Source: Clostridium sp. CAG:590 (GTDB lineage: Bacteria > Bacillota > Clostridia > Lachnospirales > Lachnospiraceae). Taken from it: a stretch of 35,083 nt of DNA. The position numbers and the translations under genes are program-made. The DNA lies in assembly GCA_000431135.1 (NCBI GenBank), contig HF987868.1, positions 1-35,083 of the forward strand. Reading direction: 5' to 3'. Under the pieces are notes generated by a model, which was given only the letters and a program-made list of their open reading frames with translations, did no database searches and had not been told where the DNA came from. The number at the start of each line of letters is the position of its first letter. Within the stretch, counting starts at the first letter, position 1. Positions 24,022 to 31,706 of this stretch are shown in pieces.

Positions 24022-25812
24022 ATGACAAAAGAAATTATGAGTGCCATTGATGGCGAAGTGTTCGGCGTCTGGTTCCTGATCGGTGCCGCGCTGGTGTTCT
24101 GGATGCAGGCAGGTTTTGCGATGGTGGAGGCCGGATTTACCCGGGCAAAGAACACCGGTAATATTATTATGAAGAACCTGATGGACTTCTGTATCGGTAC
24201 TGTAATGTTTATCTTAATCGGTTTTGGATTGTTCTTAGGAAAGGATGCTCTTGGTGGTTTCACAGGAACACCAAACTTTGACATCTTTACAGATTATGCA
24301 AATTTTGACTGGTCGAACTTCGTATTCAACTTAGTATTCTGTGCAACAACCGCTACGATCGTATCCGGTGCTATGGCAGAGAGAACCAAGTTCTTATCTT
24401 ACTGTGTATATTCCGCAGTCATCTCTGCTGTGATCTATCCTATTGAAGCTCACTGGACATGGGGCGGCGGCTGGTTATCTCAGATGGGTTTCCACGATTT
24501 TGCCGGATCTAACTGTATTCATATGGTAGGTGGTATCTCCGCATTGATTGGTGCTGCTTTACTTGGACCTAGAATTGGTAAGTTCACCAAAGACAAAGAT
24601 GGTAAGATTAAAGTCGGTGCTTTCCCAGGGCACAACATTGCACTCGGGGCACTCGGTGTATTCATCTTATGGCTTGGCTGGTATGGATTCAATGGAGCTG
24701 CTGCAACAAGCGTTGGTCAGTTAGGCGCCATCTTCGTAACTACTACTATCGCTCCGGCAGTTGCTACTGTAGTATGTATGATCTTTACCTGGGTAAAATA
24801 TGGTAAACCGGATGTTTCTATGTGTCTAAATGCTTCCTTAGCCGGTCTGGTAGCGATCACAGCTCCTTGTGATGTTGCAGATGCTTTGGGTGCTACAATC
24901 ATTGGTGCCGTATCCGGTATCTTAGTTGTATTCGGTGTTTGGTTCTGTGATAATGTGATCCGTGTAGATGATCCGGTTGGTGCCGTAGCCGTACATATGA
25001 TGAACGGTATCTGGGGTACAATCGCCGTTGGTTTATTTGCAACTGATACCACCCCAACTTACAGTCTTGCTGATAGTGCAGGAAACCCAATGCTTGGTCT
25101 GTTCTACGGCGGCGGTTTCAAATTATTAGGCATTCAGCTTATCGGTATGTTAGCAACTGCAACCTGGACAGCTATTACAATCACTATCACATTCTTACTT
25201 ATCAAGAAGATCTTTGGTCTTCGTGTTACACCGGAAGAAGAGATCGTTGGTCTGGATGCAACCGAACATGGTTTGGAAACTGCTTATGCCGGTTTCTTAA
25301 CATATGGCGACCGTATCAGTGGTGCTTCTATGGTAAATGATCTTGCACCATTTACACCGGCTGATATTGATGGCGAGATTGCAGGTGCCGGTATTCCGGT
25401 TGATGAGGCTGTTCCGGTACAGGTTGTTGAGAATTCTACACCAGTTGCTTCCGATGTGAAGCTTTCTAAGATCGATATCATCTGTAAGCAAAGCAAGTTC
25501 GAAGAACTCAAAGTTGCTTTGAATGCAGTAGGTGTTACTGGTATTACCGTAACACAGGTACTTGGATGTGGTGCACAGAAAGGTGCTACGAAGTACTATC
25601 GTGGAGTTGAGATGGAAATGTCCTTACTTCCAAAAGTTAAGGTTGAAGTCGTTGTCAGCAAAGTTCCGGTTGCTGCTGTTGTAAAAGCTGCTAAGAAAGC
25701 GCTGTACACCGGCAACATTGGAGATGGTAAGATCTTTGTATATGATGTTGAAAACGTTATTAAAGTTCGTACCAGCGAAGAAGGTTATGCAGCCCTTCAG
25801 GGTGAAAACTAA
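24022..25812 (+). CDS. amt: Ammonium transporter fused to C-terminal P-II (GlnK) domain
   Basis: 596 aa. Residues 1 to about 415 are an Amt channel with roughly 11 membrane helices; the twin-His positions are seen in CIHMVGGIS and AVHMMNGIWG, and AHWTWGGGW is typical. After a linker, residues about 479-596 are a P-II domain: T-loop GCGAQKGATKYYRGVEM, then LPKVK and the B-loop TGNIGDGKIF. Normally P-II (GlnK) is separate and plugs the Amt pore through its T-loop. The pore-inserting Arg (YRG) is kept, but the uridylylated Tyr51 position is Met, so control by UMP is unlikely and ATP/ADP/2-oxoglutarate binding is expected. ATG 24022 follows AAGGAGG. Confidence 0.96.
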   Translation: MTKEIMSAIDGEVFGVWFLIGAALVFWMQAGFAMVEAGFTRAKNTGNIIMKNLMDFCIGTVMFILIGFGLFLGKDALGGFTGTPNFDIFTDYANFDWSNFVFNLVFCATTATIVSGAMAERTKFLSYCVYSAVISAVIYPIEAHWTWGGGWLSQMGFHDFAGSNCIHMVGGISALIGAALLGPRIGKFTKDKDGKIKVGAFPGHNIALGALGVFILWLGWYGFNGAAATSVGQLGAIFVTTTIAPAVATVVCMIFTWVKYGKPDVSMCLNASLAGLVAITAPCDVADALGATIIGAVSGILVVFGVWFCDNVIRVDDPVGAVAVHMMNGIWGTIAVGLFATDTTPTYSLADSAGNPMLGLFYGGGFKLLGIQLIGMLATATWTAITITITFLLIKKIFGLRVTPEEEIVGLDATEHGLETAYAGFLTYGDRISGASMVNDLAPFTPADIDGEIAGAGIPVDEAVPVQVVENSTPVASDVKLSKIDIICKQSKFEELKVALNAVGVTGITVTQVLGCGAQKGATKYYRGVEMEMSLLPKVKVEVVVSKVPVAAVVKAAKKALYTGNIGDGKIFVYDVENVIKVRTSEEGYAALQGEN

Positions 25813-25834
25813 TCTCCCCTTTCTAAATATAGCA

Positions 25835-25868
25835 GGGCGCAGCACATAACGTGTTGCGTCCTTTTTTT
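25835..25868 (+). terminator. Terminator of amt
   Basis: An 11-bp GC-rich stem (25835-25845 with 25851-25861; two G-U) with loop ataac is followed by seven T residues. Begins 22 nt after the stop. Confidence 0.92.
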
Positions 25869-25893
25869 GTTGTAATCATACATTCATAGTGAG

Positions 25894-25922
25894 TTGTAAT
25901 ATATATCTTTATGTGGTATATA
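25894..25922 (+). promoter_or_regulatory. Likely promoter of the secreted Ig-like protein gene
   Basis: TTGTAA (25894-25899) and TATATA (25917-25922), 17 bp apart; a TATAAT also occurs a few bases downstream (25927-25932) but with a poor -35. Confidence 0.5.
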
Positions 25923-25973
25923 AGGATATAATGGATACCAAAGATTCTATTACACTTTACAAGGAGGAAATTC

Positions 25974-26981
25974 ATGAAAAGAACAACACAAAAAATGTAT
26001 GCCTTTTTATCAACCTTTGTCATGTTGTGCGGCTGTCTGATCATTCCGACACCTGCTACCGTCGAAGCTGTCGGCAACACTAAGTTAAAGGTAACTTCTG
26101 CCAAGACCGTAGTTGTGGGAAAGACCATCAAGATTAAGACAAATGCGAAGGCAAAGTTCAAGTCTTCTAATAAGAAGATTGCAACCGTGAGCAGTAAGGG
26201 TGTCGTAAAAGGTAAGAAAGCCTGGAAAGTAAAGATAACCGTAGCTTCTAAGAGCAACAAAAAACAGAAGAAAGTGATCAAGATTACAGTAAAGAAAAAG
26301 CAGAATACTACTGCGACTACAGAAAAGCAAACTCCGTCTCCAAATCCAAAGCCAACAGCGGAAGCTCCATCTACGAAACCAACCACACAAGCTCCTACAA
26401 CACAAGCCCCTACAACTGAAAAGGGAACAACAGAAAAAACAACAGCGGAAGCTCCAACATAGAAAAAAGTAGTTGGCATTGAAGCGAATTACAGATGAAG
26501 CAAAGTTCCGAATGATTTGTATATGATAGATATATTTGGAACTGATGTAAGACTTGTTTATAACGATGGAGCTAAGGAAGAAATTATTGGTAATGGAAAT
26601 TGTAGTTTTGACTTAATTAATACTACTTCTAATATTGCAACTTATGAAGTTAAGTATAAAGAGTTTTCAACGCAGTTTTCTGTGGAATTATTTAATACCA
26701 GTAAAATATATCCGTATCAGCTTAATGTTAGGTATATTGGAGAGACTCTTGAAAGAGGAGCAATTCCTAAATTAGAAGATTTAGAAGCAGACATCATAAT
26801 GAATGATATAGACGCCACAATTGATATAGATAAAAGCAAATTAGAAATTATTCTGCTCAAAGATATTACTGATATAAGTGAGTATGCGTTTGCTTTTGTG
26901 TATGATTATACCTTTACTGATGAAAATGATAATGAGCTTTTTGTTTCCCAGTATTGCAGAAGATATATTCCTCATAAGTAA
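25974..26981 (+). pseudogene. Secreted Ig-like, Thr/Pro-rich protein broken by two in-frame stops
   Basis: The first open part (162 aa, 25974-26462) has a signal peptide (MKRTTQKMYAFLSTFVMLCG), a Lys-rich bacterial Ig-like domain (KTVVVGKTIKIKT, SSNKKIATVSSKGVV) and a Thr/Pro/Ala-rich linker. It ends at TAG (26460-26462). The same frame goes on as KKVVGIEANYR, then TGA (26496-26498), then SKVPNDLYMIDIFGTDVRL and onward to a stop at 26981, forming a beta-rich domain. The second part has no ribosome binding site. One gene with two nonsense changes is the simplest reading. GGAGG precedes the ATG, so the first part may still be made as a short secreted protein. Confidence 0.75.
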
Positions 26982-27002
26982 TATTGCTACTAAGGAATCT
27001 CC

Positions 27003-27037
27003 AAAAAACCTCGAGCTAATAATTGCTCGGGGTTTTT
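27003..27037 (+). terminator. Terminator after the broken secreted-protein gene
   Basis: cctcgagc (27009-27016) pairs with gctcgggg (27025-27032), with flanking A6 and T5 runs extending the stem. It lies 21 nt after the last stop, supporting the view that the two open parts were one gene. Confidence 0.88.
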
Positions 27038-27200
27038 CAAGTTTCTGCCTCTCAGCCAAATAGGAACGTGCCTGTGTACCATAAAGGCACAACCAATATG
27101 GCTTTCTTATACCCTTCGCATATACCCTTATATTTTCTTGAAACACTTACGTTGCACAAGCGTGTAATGACTGTTTTTCGTGTTTGAACATACCACTGAA

Positions 27201-27263
27201 ATTATGTACATCTGGTCATAATTATGACTATTTGAACATAAAGCTATGTATTTATGTACATAA
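27201..27263. repeat. Cluster of palindromes in a gene-free stretch
   Basis: The gene-free stretch 27038-27384 holds a 14-bp perfect palindrome, GTCATAATTATGAC (27215-27228), and a 12-bp one, TTATGTACATAA (27252-27263). A further copy of TTATGTACAT lies at 27202-27211, and GAACATA occurs twice. A GTGCCT/AGGCAC hairpin is seen near 27068-27091. They may be operators or relics. No open frame of merit is seen here. Confidence 0.45.
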
Positions 27264-27384
27264 TTTTTAAAATTGTGTGAAGATCTTTCCATGGTTATAG
27301 ACATCTAAAAATCTATGTGCTATGGTACTTCTACATTCGAGTGAAAGAACAATCTTCTGCGGCAGAATATGGAGGAGGAAATTT

Positions 27385-28031
27385 TTGCAGAATAATACAG
27401 ACAACACACCATCTATCCATGAGATAGATAGCATTGGTGAGACAAACACAATCGATGCAAGTGAACCGATCGGCTATACACTGAAAAACAACTATCTGTT
27501 CATTGCATTAATGAATGATTCGGAATATGCATTGACACGAAACCGACGATTCATATCGGCATTCTGGACTTTACACTATTTGAAGATTATCCGGAATTCT
27601 TTGCATCATATCGGCTGCTGAATGTAAAAAATCATAATGACTACACTAGTAAATTCCAGCTCTATGTGTTAGACTTGAATCATATAGAACTTGCAACGCA
27701 GGAAGACCTGGATAGCGAACGTGATGTCTGGGCACGCCTGTTTCAGGCAAAGACAAGGGGTGATCTTATGCGTATTGCGCAGCAATGTGAAGAATTAAAA
27801 CCTGTAATCGACAAGATGGATGTGCTCATGGCAGATGATGCAGTACGGCTTCAATATGATGCAGAGGAGACACTTCGCAACCGCGAGAAGGGAATCCGTA
27901 AAAAAATTCACAAACTGGAAGAAGCACTCGCAGACAAAGATTCGCAGTTAGCAGACCAAAAGACACAGTTAGCGGCTCAGACTGCAAGAATTGCGGAATT
28001 AGAAGCAAAGCTTCATCAACTACAAAAATAA
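27385..28031 (+). pseudogene. Rpn-type (PD-(D/E)XK) nuclease/transposase-like gene, core deleted
   Basis: A TTG start at 27385 follows GGAGGAGG. The first part carries the Rpn N-terminus PIGYTLKNNYLFIALMNDSEYAL, then stops after frameshifting near 27533. In another frame the reading resumes as IDTKPTIHIGILDFTLFEDY and continues as LYVLDLNHIELATQEDL to the stop at 28031. The piece that normally lies between these (the nuclease core with its catalytic Asp/Glu, roughly 90 residues in relatives) is missing. The C-terminus is a heptad-like coiled coil (LADKDSQLADQKTQL). Rpn proteins promote RecA-independent recombination; this copy should be inactive. Confidence 0.82.
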
Positions 28032-28035
28032 TAAG

Positions 28036-28101
28036 AAAACAGAGAGACAATTGTTCAATATCCTCTTAACAAAATGACATAGGACAATTGCTCTCTGTTT
28101 T
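28036..28101. terminator. Long hairpin after Rpn pseudogene
   Basis: 28036-28054 pairs with 28084-28101 (18 bp with one bulged A at 28047), and inner tcct/agga pairs add to it. It begins 4 nt after the stop. The A and T runs at its ends make it a plausible two-way terminator between the plus-strand pseudogene and the minus-strand AIM24-like gene. Confidence 0.75.
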
Positions 28102-28156
28102 ATTATGTGCCGGCACAATTTTCTCAGAACACTTACGCAATACAAAAGTATGCGTC

Positions 28157-28837
28157 TTAATTGCGGGATGGCATCATGGAAATAATCCGACCTGCAAAAT
28201 CATTGAAGTTCTGCGTCTGAAGAACCACCTTTCCCGGACCGGTCAGCTTAGTAAGGAAAAGACCTTCTCCTCCGAAGAAGATGTTGCCAAGTCCCTTAAC
28301 CGTCTCAATCTCATAGCTCACTGTTTTATCAAAAGCAACCACATTACCGGTGTCAACCTTAATCACCTCACCCGGTGCTAATTCCTTCACGACCTGGTCA
28401 CCATCCACTTCAAGAAAGGCATATCCTGATCCCTTGATATCTTCTAAAATAAAACCTTCCCCGCCAAATAATCCGGCAGAGAATTTCTTAGTTAAGGTAA
28501 TGGATACATCCACGCCTTCCTGTGCACATAAGAATGCCCTCTTCTGCGCAATAATTCCCGGTGTACCGGTCAGGTTTACAGCAATCACATCACCCGGAAC
28601 AGTAGAGCCAAATGCAACTTTTGCTCCATCTTTGTTCGATGTATACGTTGCCATGAATAAAGATTCACCGGAAAGCATTCTTCCTAATCCCTTCATCAGA
28701 CCACCCTTCGTATTGGTCTTCATCTCAATTCCTTCTGTCTGCCATATCATACCACCACTCTGGGTATACATGGACTCTCCACGGTCTAAAGTAATCTCCA
28801 CCGCCGGCACTGTCTTTCCAACAATCTCGTACTGCAT
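28157..28837 (-). CDS. AIM24 / TIGR00266 family protein
   Basis: 226 aa from ATG 28837, which has GGAGG 8 nt upstream; the frame extends to 28858 without better support. Glycine-rich beta repeats typical of the family are seen: YTQSGGMIWQTEGIEM, GLMKGLGRMLSGES, FGGEGFILEDIKGSG, FGGEGLFLTKLTGPG. The fold is a repeated beta-helix-like barrel resembling tryptophan RNA-binding protein. The biochemical role in bacteria is unknown. Cytosolic, single gene with its own promoter. Confidence 0.9.
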   Translation of the reverse strand: MQYEIVGKTVPAVEITLDRGESMYTQSGGMIWQTEGIEMKTNTKGGLMKGLGRMLSGESLFMATYTSNKDGAKVAFGSTVPGDVIAVNLTGTPGIIAQKRAFLCAQEGVDVSITLTKKFSAGLFGGEGFILEDIKGSGYAFLEVDGDQVVKELAPGEVIKVDTGNVVAFDKTVSYEIETVKGLGNIFFGGEGLFLTKLTGPGKVVLQTQNFNDFAGRIISMMPSRN

Positions 28838-28897
28838 AATCTTATCCTCCTCATACATATTCTTGTCAATCCACCAATCACAAAGTGAATTAACTGT

Positions 28898-28926
28898 ATT
28901 ATACTGTATTCACCCCGCTTATACAA
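28898..28926 (-). promoter_or_regulatory. Promoter of AIM24-like gene
   Basis: TTGTAT (28921-28926) and TATAAT (28898-28903) with exactly 17 bp spacing on the minus strand; it lies in the gap after proC. Confidence 0.75.
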
Positions 28927-28969
28927 TATACAAACGGATCAGCATCTTAATCGCACCCGACAAATCACA

Positions 28970-29764
28970 TTACAATCCTCTGGATTTGCGTGTACATGCT
29001 TTCATTGCCTCAAATACTGCACTTCGCATCCCCTTCTCTTCCAGCACCCGAACTGCCTCAATCGTAGTTCCTCCCGGAGAGCATACCATATCCTTCAATT
29101 CTCCCGGATGCTTGCCCGTCTCTAATACCATCTTGGCACTTCCAAGCACTGCCTGTGCCGCAAATTCATATGCCTGTGCTCTTGGCATGCCATCTGCCAC
29201 TGCACCATCTGCCATCGCCTCAATAAACATAAATACATATGCCGGAGAACTTCCACTTACTGAAGTTACTACATCCATTAAATGTTCCGGAACCACTTCG
29301 CATTTACCAAAGCCACGCAGGATTCCGATTACTGTATCTAACTCCTCCGGTGTTACGTTTTCATTGCTGCAGGCGGCAGTAATTCCCTCGCCTACCAGCG
29401 CCGGTGTATTCGGCATTGTACGAACAATCTTAACTGCTTTACCAAACTGCTCGCCCAACCATGCCAACGTCTTGCCCGGAGCAATCGTAATGATCAGCTG
29501 TTGTGCGTTCACAACACCCTTGATCTCTGTGATCACGCTCTCATAAAACTGTGGCTTTACAGAGAGAACCAGCACATCCACCTTACCTGCAACCTCTTTG
29601 TTATCGGTCGTCACCGTAATTCCCATCTCACTGGCAATCTTATCGATGCTTGTCTGTGACAGGTCTGCTCCCATTATATCTTCTTTTGCTACAATACCAT
29701 TACTAATAATTCCCTTGATCATTGCGGTAGCCATATTACCGCAGCCAATAAAACCTAACTTCAT
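28970..29764 (-). CDS. proC: Pyrroline-5-carboxylate reductase
   Basis: 264 aa. The N-terminal Rossmann motif is GFIGCGNMATAMIKGI, and the C-terminal dimer domain has the family signature in PGGTTIEAVRVLEEKG with MKACTRKSRGL at the end. It reduces pyrroline-5-carboxylate to proline with NAD(P)H. ATG 29764 is preferred (GGAGG 9 nt upstream) over TTG 29770. Stands alone; proA/proB are not in the window. Confidence 0.96.
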   Translation of the reverse strand: MKLGFIGCGNMATAMIKGIISNGIVAKEDIMGADLSQTSIDKIASEMGITVTTDNKEVAGKVDVLVLSVKPQFYESVITEIKGVVNAQQLIITIAPGKTLAWLGEQFGKAVKIVRTMPNTPALVGEGITAACSNENVTPEELDTVIGILRGFGKCEVVPEHLMDVVTSVSGSSPAYVFMFIEAMADGAVADGMPRAQAYEFAAQAVLGSAKMVLETGKHPGELKDMVCSPGGTTIEAVRVLEEKGMRSAVFEAMKACTRKSRGL

Positions 29765-29890
29765 ATTCAATATCCTCCTGTATTGTAATCATACCTTTTT
29801 ATTGTAGCACGAATCTCTGACATTAGCATCTAATTTTCCTTATTTTTACCGGATATTATATTAACATCCTAAGGTTTTATGAAATCAGTA

Positions 29891-30109
29891 TCACTCCGTT
29901 GCCGACTTCACCAATGTGACAATCCCTCCGATGATAAGCAATACAATTGCAATATATATTGCACCGGATAATGCCAATGCAATCAAGATAATTGGCAGAA
30001 AAACAACCGTAAATAGTATCTTTGTAATTCCCCATGCTGCCTTGATTGACCAGATCAGTAGCTTTCCAAAAACCATGATCATTAATATTATAAAAATAAG
30101 TGTAATCAT
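29891..30109 (-). CDS. Small hydrophobic membrane protein
   Basis: 72 aa, ATG 30109 preceded by AAGGA at 9 nt. Hydrophobic almost throughout, with probably two membrane segments: LIFIILMIMVFGKLLIW, then FLPIILIALALSGAIYIAIV running into a third short hydrophobic stretch. The end is VKSATE. No homologous family is recognised. A frame-shifted longer reading over the same bases lacks membrane character and is not favoured. Its gap to the nitroreductase gene upstream is 55 nt, so it may share that transcript. Confidence 0.65.
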   Translation of the reverse strand: MITLIFIILMIMVFGKLLIWSIKAAWGITKILFTVVFLPIILIALALSGAIYIAIVLLIIGGIVTLVKSATE

Positions 30110-30164
30110 ATCTATTCATCCTTCTTTTCTCAAATGACAGTCCTATTTCGATAATTATGCCTCT

Positions 30165-30689
30165 CTACTTCACATAGTACACATAATTCTCTTTTCTTGG
30201 TGCTGCCTCACTCACCGGCGAAGCTGCATATCCTAATGCACAATGTCCGATTCCTTCATAATCTCCTGCAATTCCAAGGTCACTCAGAATCTTCTTCCCG
30301 AATTCGCTCTCAAATTCTTCTTTTGCTCTGTGAATCCAGATACTTGAGATACCAAGGCTTTCTGCCGCATTCAACAGATTGCCCATCACAAGTGAACCAT
30401 CATACACATGAGTTGGCATATTCTTATCTGCTAACACGATCAATATGACCGGTGCCCCATAAAATGGATCGATATCCGCTCCCATAATCCTTGCATTCTC
30501 TGCGGATATCTGATCACGCATTTCCTTATTGGTTACCGCAATAATGATCGGGCTCTGTTTTCCCATTCCCGTAGGTGCATAAGTTCCTGCCTTAATAATT
30601 GCCTGCAGGTCCTCATCGGATACCATCTTATCCGGATCAAATGCTCTACAGCTTCTTCTCGTCTCTAATACTTTCAATGTCTCATTCAT
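30165..30689 (-). CDS. Nitroreductase family protein
   Basis: 174 aa, usual for the short FMN-binding members. The start METLKV-like segment leads to ETRRSCRAFDPDKM, where the Arg pair contacts FMN phosphate. KAGTYAPTGMGKQSP and the later IGHCALGYAA are also typical. These enzymes use NAD(P)H to reduce nitro, quinone or other electron acceptors; substrate unknown. ATG 30689 follows AGGAGG. A TTGTGA/TATATT promoter lies upstream. Confidence 0.92.
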   Translation of the reverse strand: MNETLKVLETRRSCRAFDPDKMVSDEDLQAIIKAGTYAPTGMGKQSPIIIAVTNKEMRDQISAENARIMGADIDPFYGAPVILIVLADKNMPTHVYDGSLVMGNLLNAAESLGISSIWIHRAKEEFESEFGKKILSDLGIAGDYEGIGHCALGYAASPVSEAAPRKENYVYYVK

Positions 30690-30743
30690 GTGCTATATCC
30701 TCCTATCGATCAATTTACCAGCTTATGTAATTTATCTATGTAT

Positions 30744-30772
30744 AATATAGCATACTGCTACAACCGTCACAA
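30744..30772 (-). promoter_or_regulatory. Promoter of nitroreductase gene
   Basis: TTGTGA (30767-30772) and TATATT (30744-30749) with 17 bp spacing, about 55 nt before the ATG. The rest of 30690-30867 holds no gene. Confidence 0.6.
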
Positions 30773-30867
30773 TACCCTTATCGTCAATCATTCCTGCCTC
30801 TACCCGTGCATTCACCGAATATTGATTTCTACACAAACATGAACCCACACCCAATTCACATATACGA

Positions 30868-30902
30868 AAAAGGCGTAGGTCCATATCGGACTTACACCTT
30901 TT
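30868..30902 (-). terminator. Terminator of DUF6465-like gene
   Basis: aaaaggcgtaggtcc (30868-30882) pairs with ggacttacacctttt (30888-30902), with G-U pairs in RNA, giving a stem that ends in a U run on the minus strand about 40 nt past the stop. Confidence 0.88.
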
Positions 30903-30938
30903 ATCACTCACTAAATGAACAATTATATCAAGGAAATC

Positions 30939-31469
30939 TTATAAATCTACGTTTCCCTGCTCACCGTCAGCGGTATAATATACTTTACCTTCTTCCGGCT
31001 TTACATAAATGTTAAGCTCTTTTACTGTCTTCTTGCCAACTGCTGCAACAACCTTAGCAGTAATATCTGCTGTTGTTACTTCATATCCACAGCACTGAAT
31101 ATATACAGTCTCTGTCTTCTTAACAGGTGCTTTCTTCGCTGGAGCTGCCTTCTTAACAGGTGCCTTCTTCTCTGCTGCCTTTGTAGTTGTTTTTGCTGCC
31201 GTCTTAGCAGGTGCCTTCTTCTCTGCTGCCTTTGTAGCAGTTGTCTTTGTTGCTGCTTTTGTAGCAGCTGTCTTTGCTGCTGCCTTCTTCTCTGCTGCCT
31301 TTGTAGCAGTTGTCTTTGCTGGCGCCTTCTTCTCTGCTGCCTTTGCTGCTGCCTTTGTCTCTGCTGCTTTCTTTGTATCCGCCTTAGCTGCCTCTGCTGC
31401 CTTTGCTGCTTCTACCTTAGCCATAGCAGCCTTAACCTGATCTGCAGTACTCTTCTTTGTTGTTGCCAT
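30939..31469 (-). CDS. DUF6465-like protein with histone-H1-like Lys/Ala tail
   Basis: 176 aa. Residues about 1-118 are almost only Ala, Lys, Thr and Pro, with repeated KAAEKKAPAKT units resembling histone H1 C-terminal tails. The last 58 residues form a compact domain: ETVYIQCCGYEVTTADI, VVAAVGKKTVKELNIYVKP, KVYYTADGEQG. I believe this end is the Lachnospiraceae DUF6465 family. The basic tail suggests nucleic-acid binding; nothing in the C-terminal domain reveals an activity, though the adjacent CC pair is notable. ATG 31469 follows GGAGG. Own promoter and terminator; single gene. Confidence 0.85.
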   Translation of the reverse strand: MATTKKSTADQVKAAMAKVEAAKAAEAAKADTKKAAETKAAAKAAEKKAPAKTTATKAAEKKAAAKTAATKAATKTTATKAAEKKAPAKTAAKTTTKAAEKKAPVKKAAPAKKAPVKKTETVYIQCCGYEVTTADITAKVVAAVGKKTVKELNIYVKPEEGKVYYTADGEQGNVDL

Positions 31470-31539
31470 GATAAATATCCTCCACTTTAATTAAAAAATG
31501 TATGTAAAAATTTCAAGTTACCTAGTTATCACAACTTAC

Positions 31540-31568
31540 ATACTACTCTAAAAATTAAATATTTGCAA
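31540..31568 (-). promoter_or_regulatory. Promoter of DUF6465-like gene
   Basis: TTGCAA (31563-31568) and TAGTAT (31540-31545) with 17 bp spacing, giving a leader of about 65 nt. Confidence 0.6.
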
Positions 31569-31644
31569 GCTTTTCGCCCATTTTCTCTAGTATTTACAAG
31601 CATTTGAGAAAAAATTGGAAAGTTTACAGACATTTTGCACAAAG

Positions 31645-31679
31645 AAAAAGAGGAACCTGTTCAAACACAGATTCCTCTT
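31645..31679 (-). terminator. Terminator of reverse rubrerythrin
   Basis: A 13-bp stem (31648-31660 with 31667-31679; one G-U on the minus strand) with a U-rich tail (31641-31649). It lies 28 nt beyond the gene's stop. Confidence 0.88.
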
Positions 31680-31706
31680 ACTTCTTCCTATTCTATTGCC
31701 AATCTC

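Noticed and set aside
25823..26479. 218-codon minus-strand open frame rich in Val, Phe, Gly and Cys
   Set aside because: Its composition is the antisense of the Lys/Thr/Pro-rich secreted protein; no start signal and no family.
28350..29546. 398-codon plus-strand open frame
   Set aside because: It runs antisense across both the AIM24-like gene and proC, is Ser/Pro/Ile-rich without any domain, and has no ribosome binding site. It is a shadow of two well-identified genes.
31130..31470. Regular DNA repeats that could suggest a CRISPR array
   Set aside because: The repeats are in frame, code for the Lys/Ala-rich tail, lack unique spacers of constant length, and no cas genes are present.
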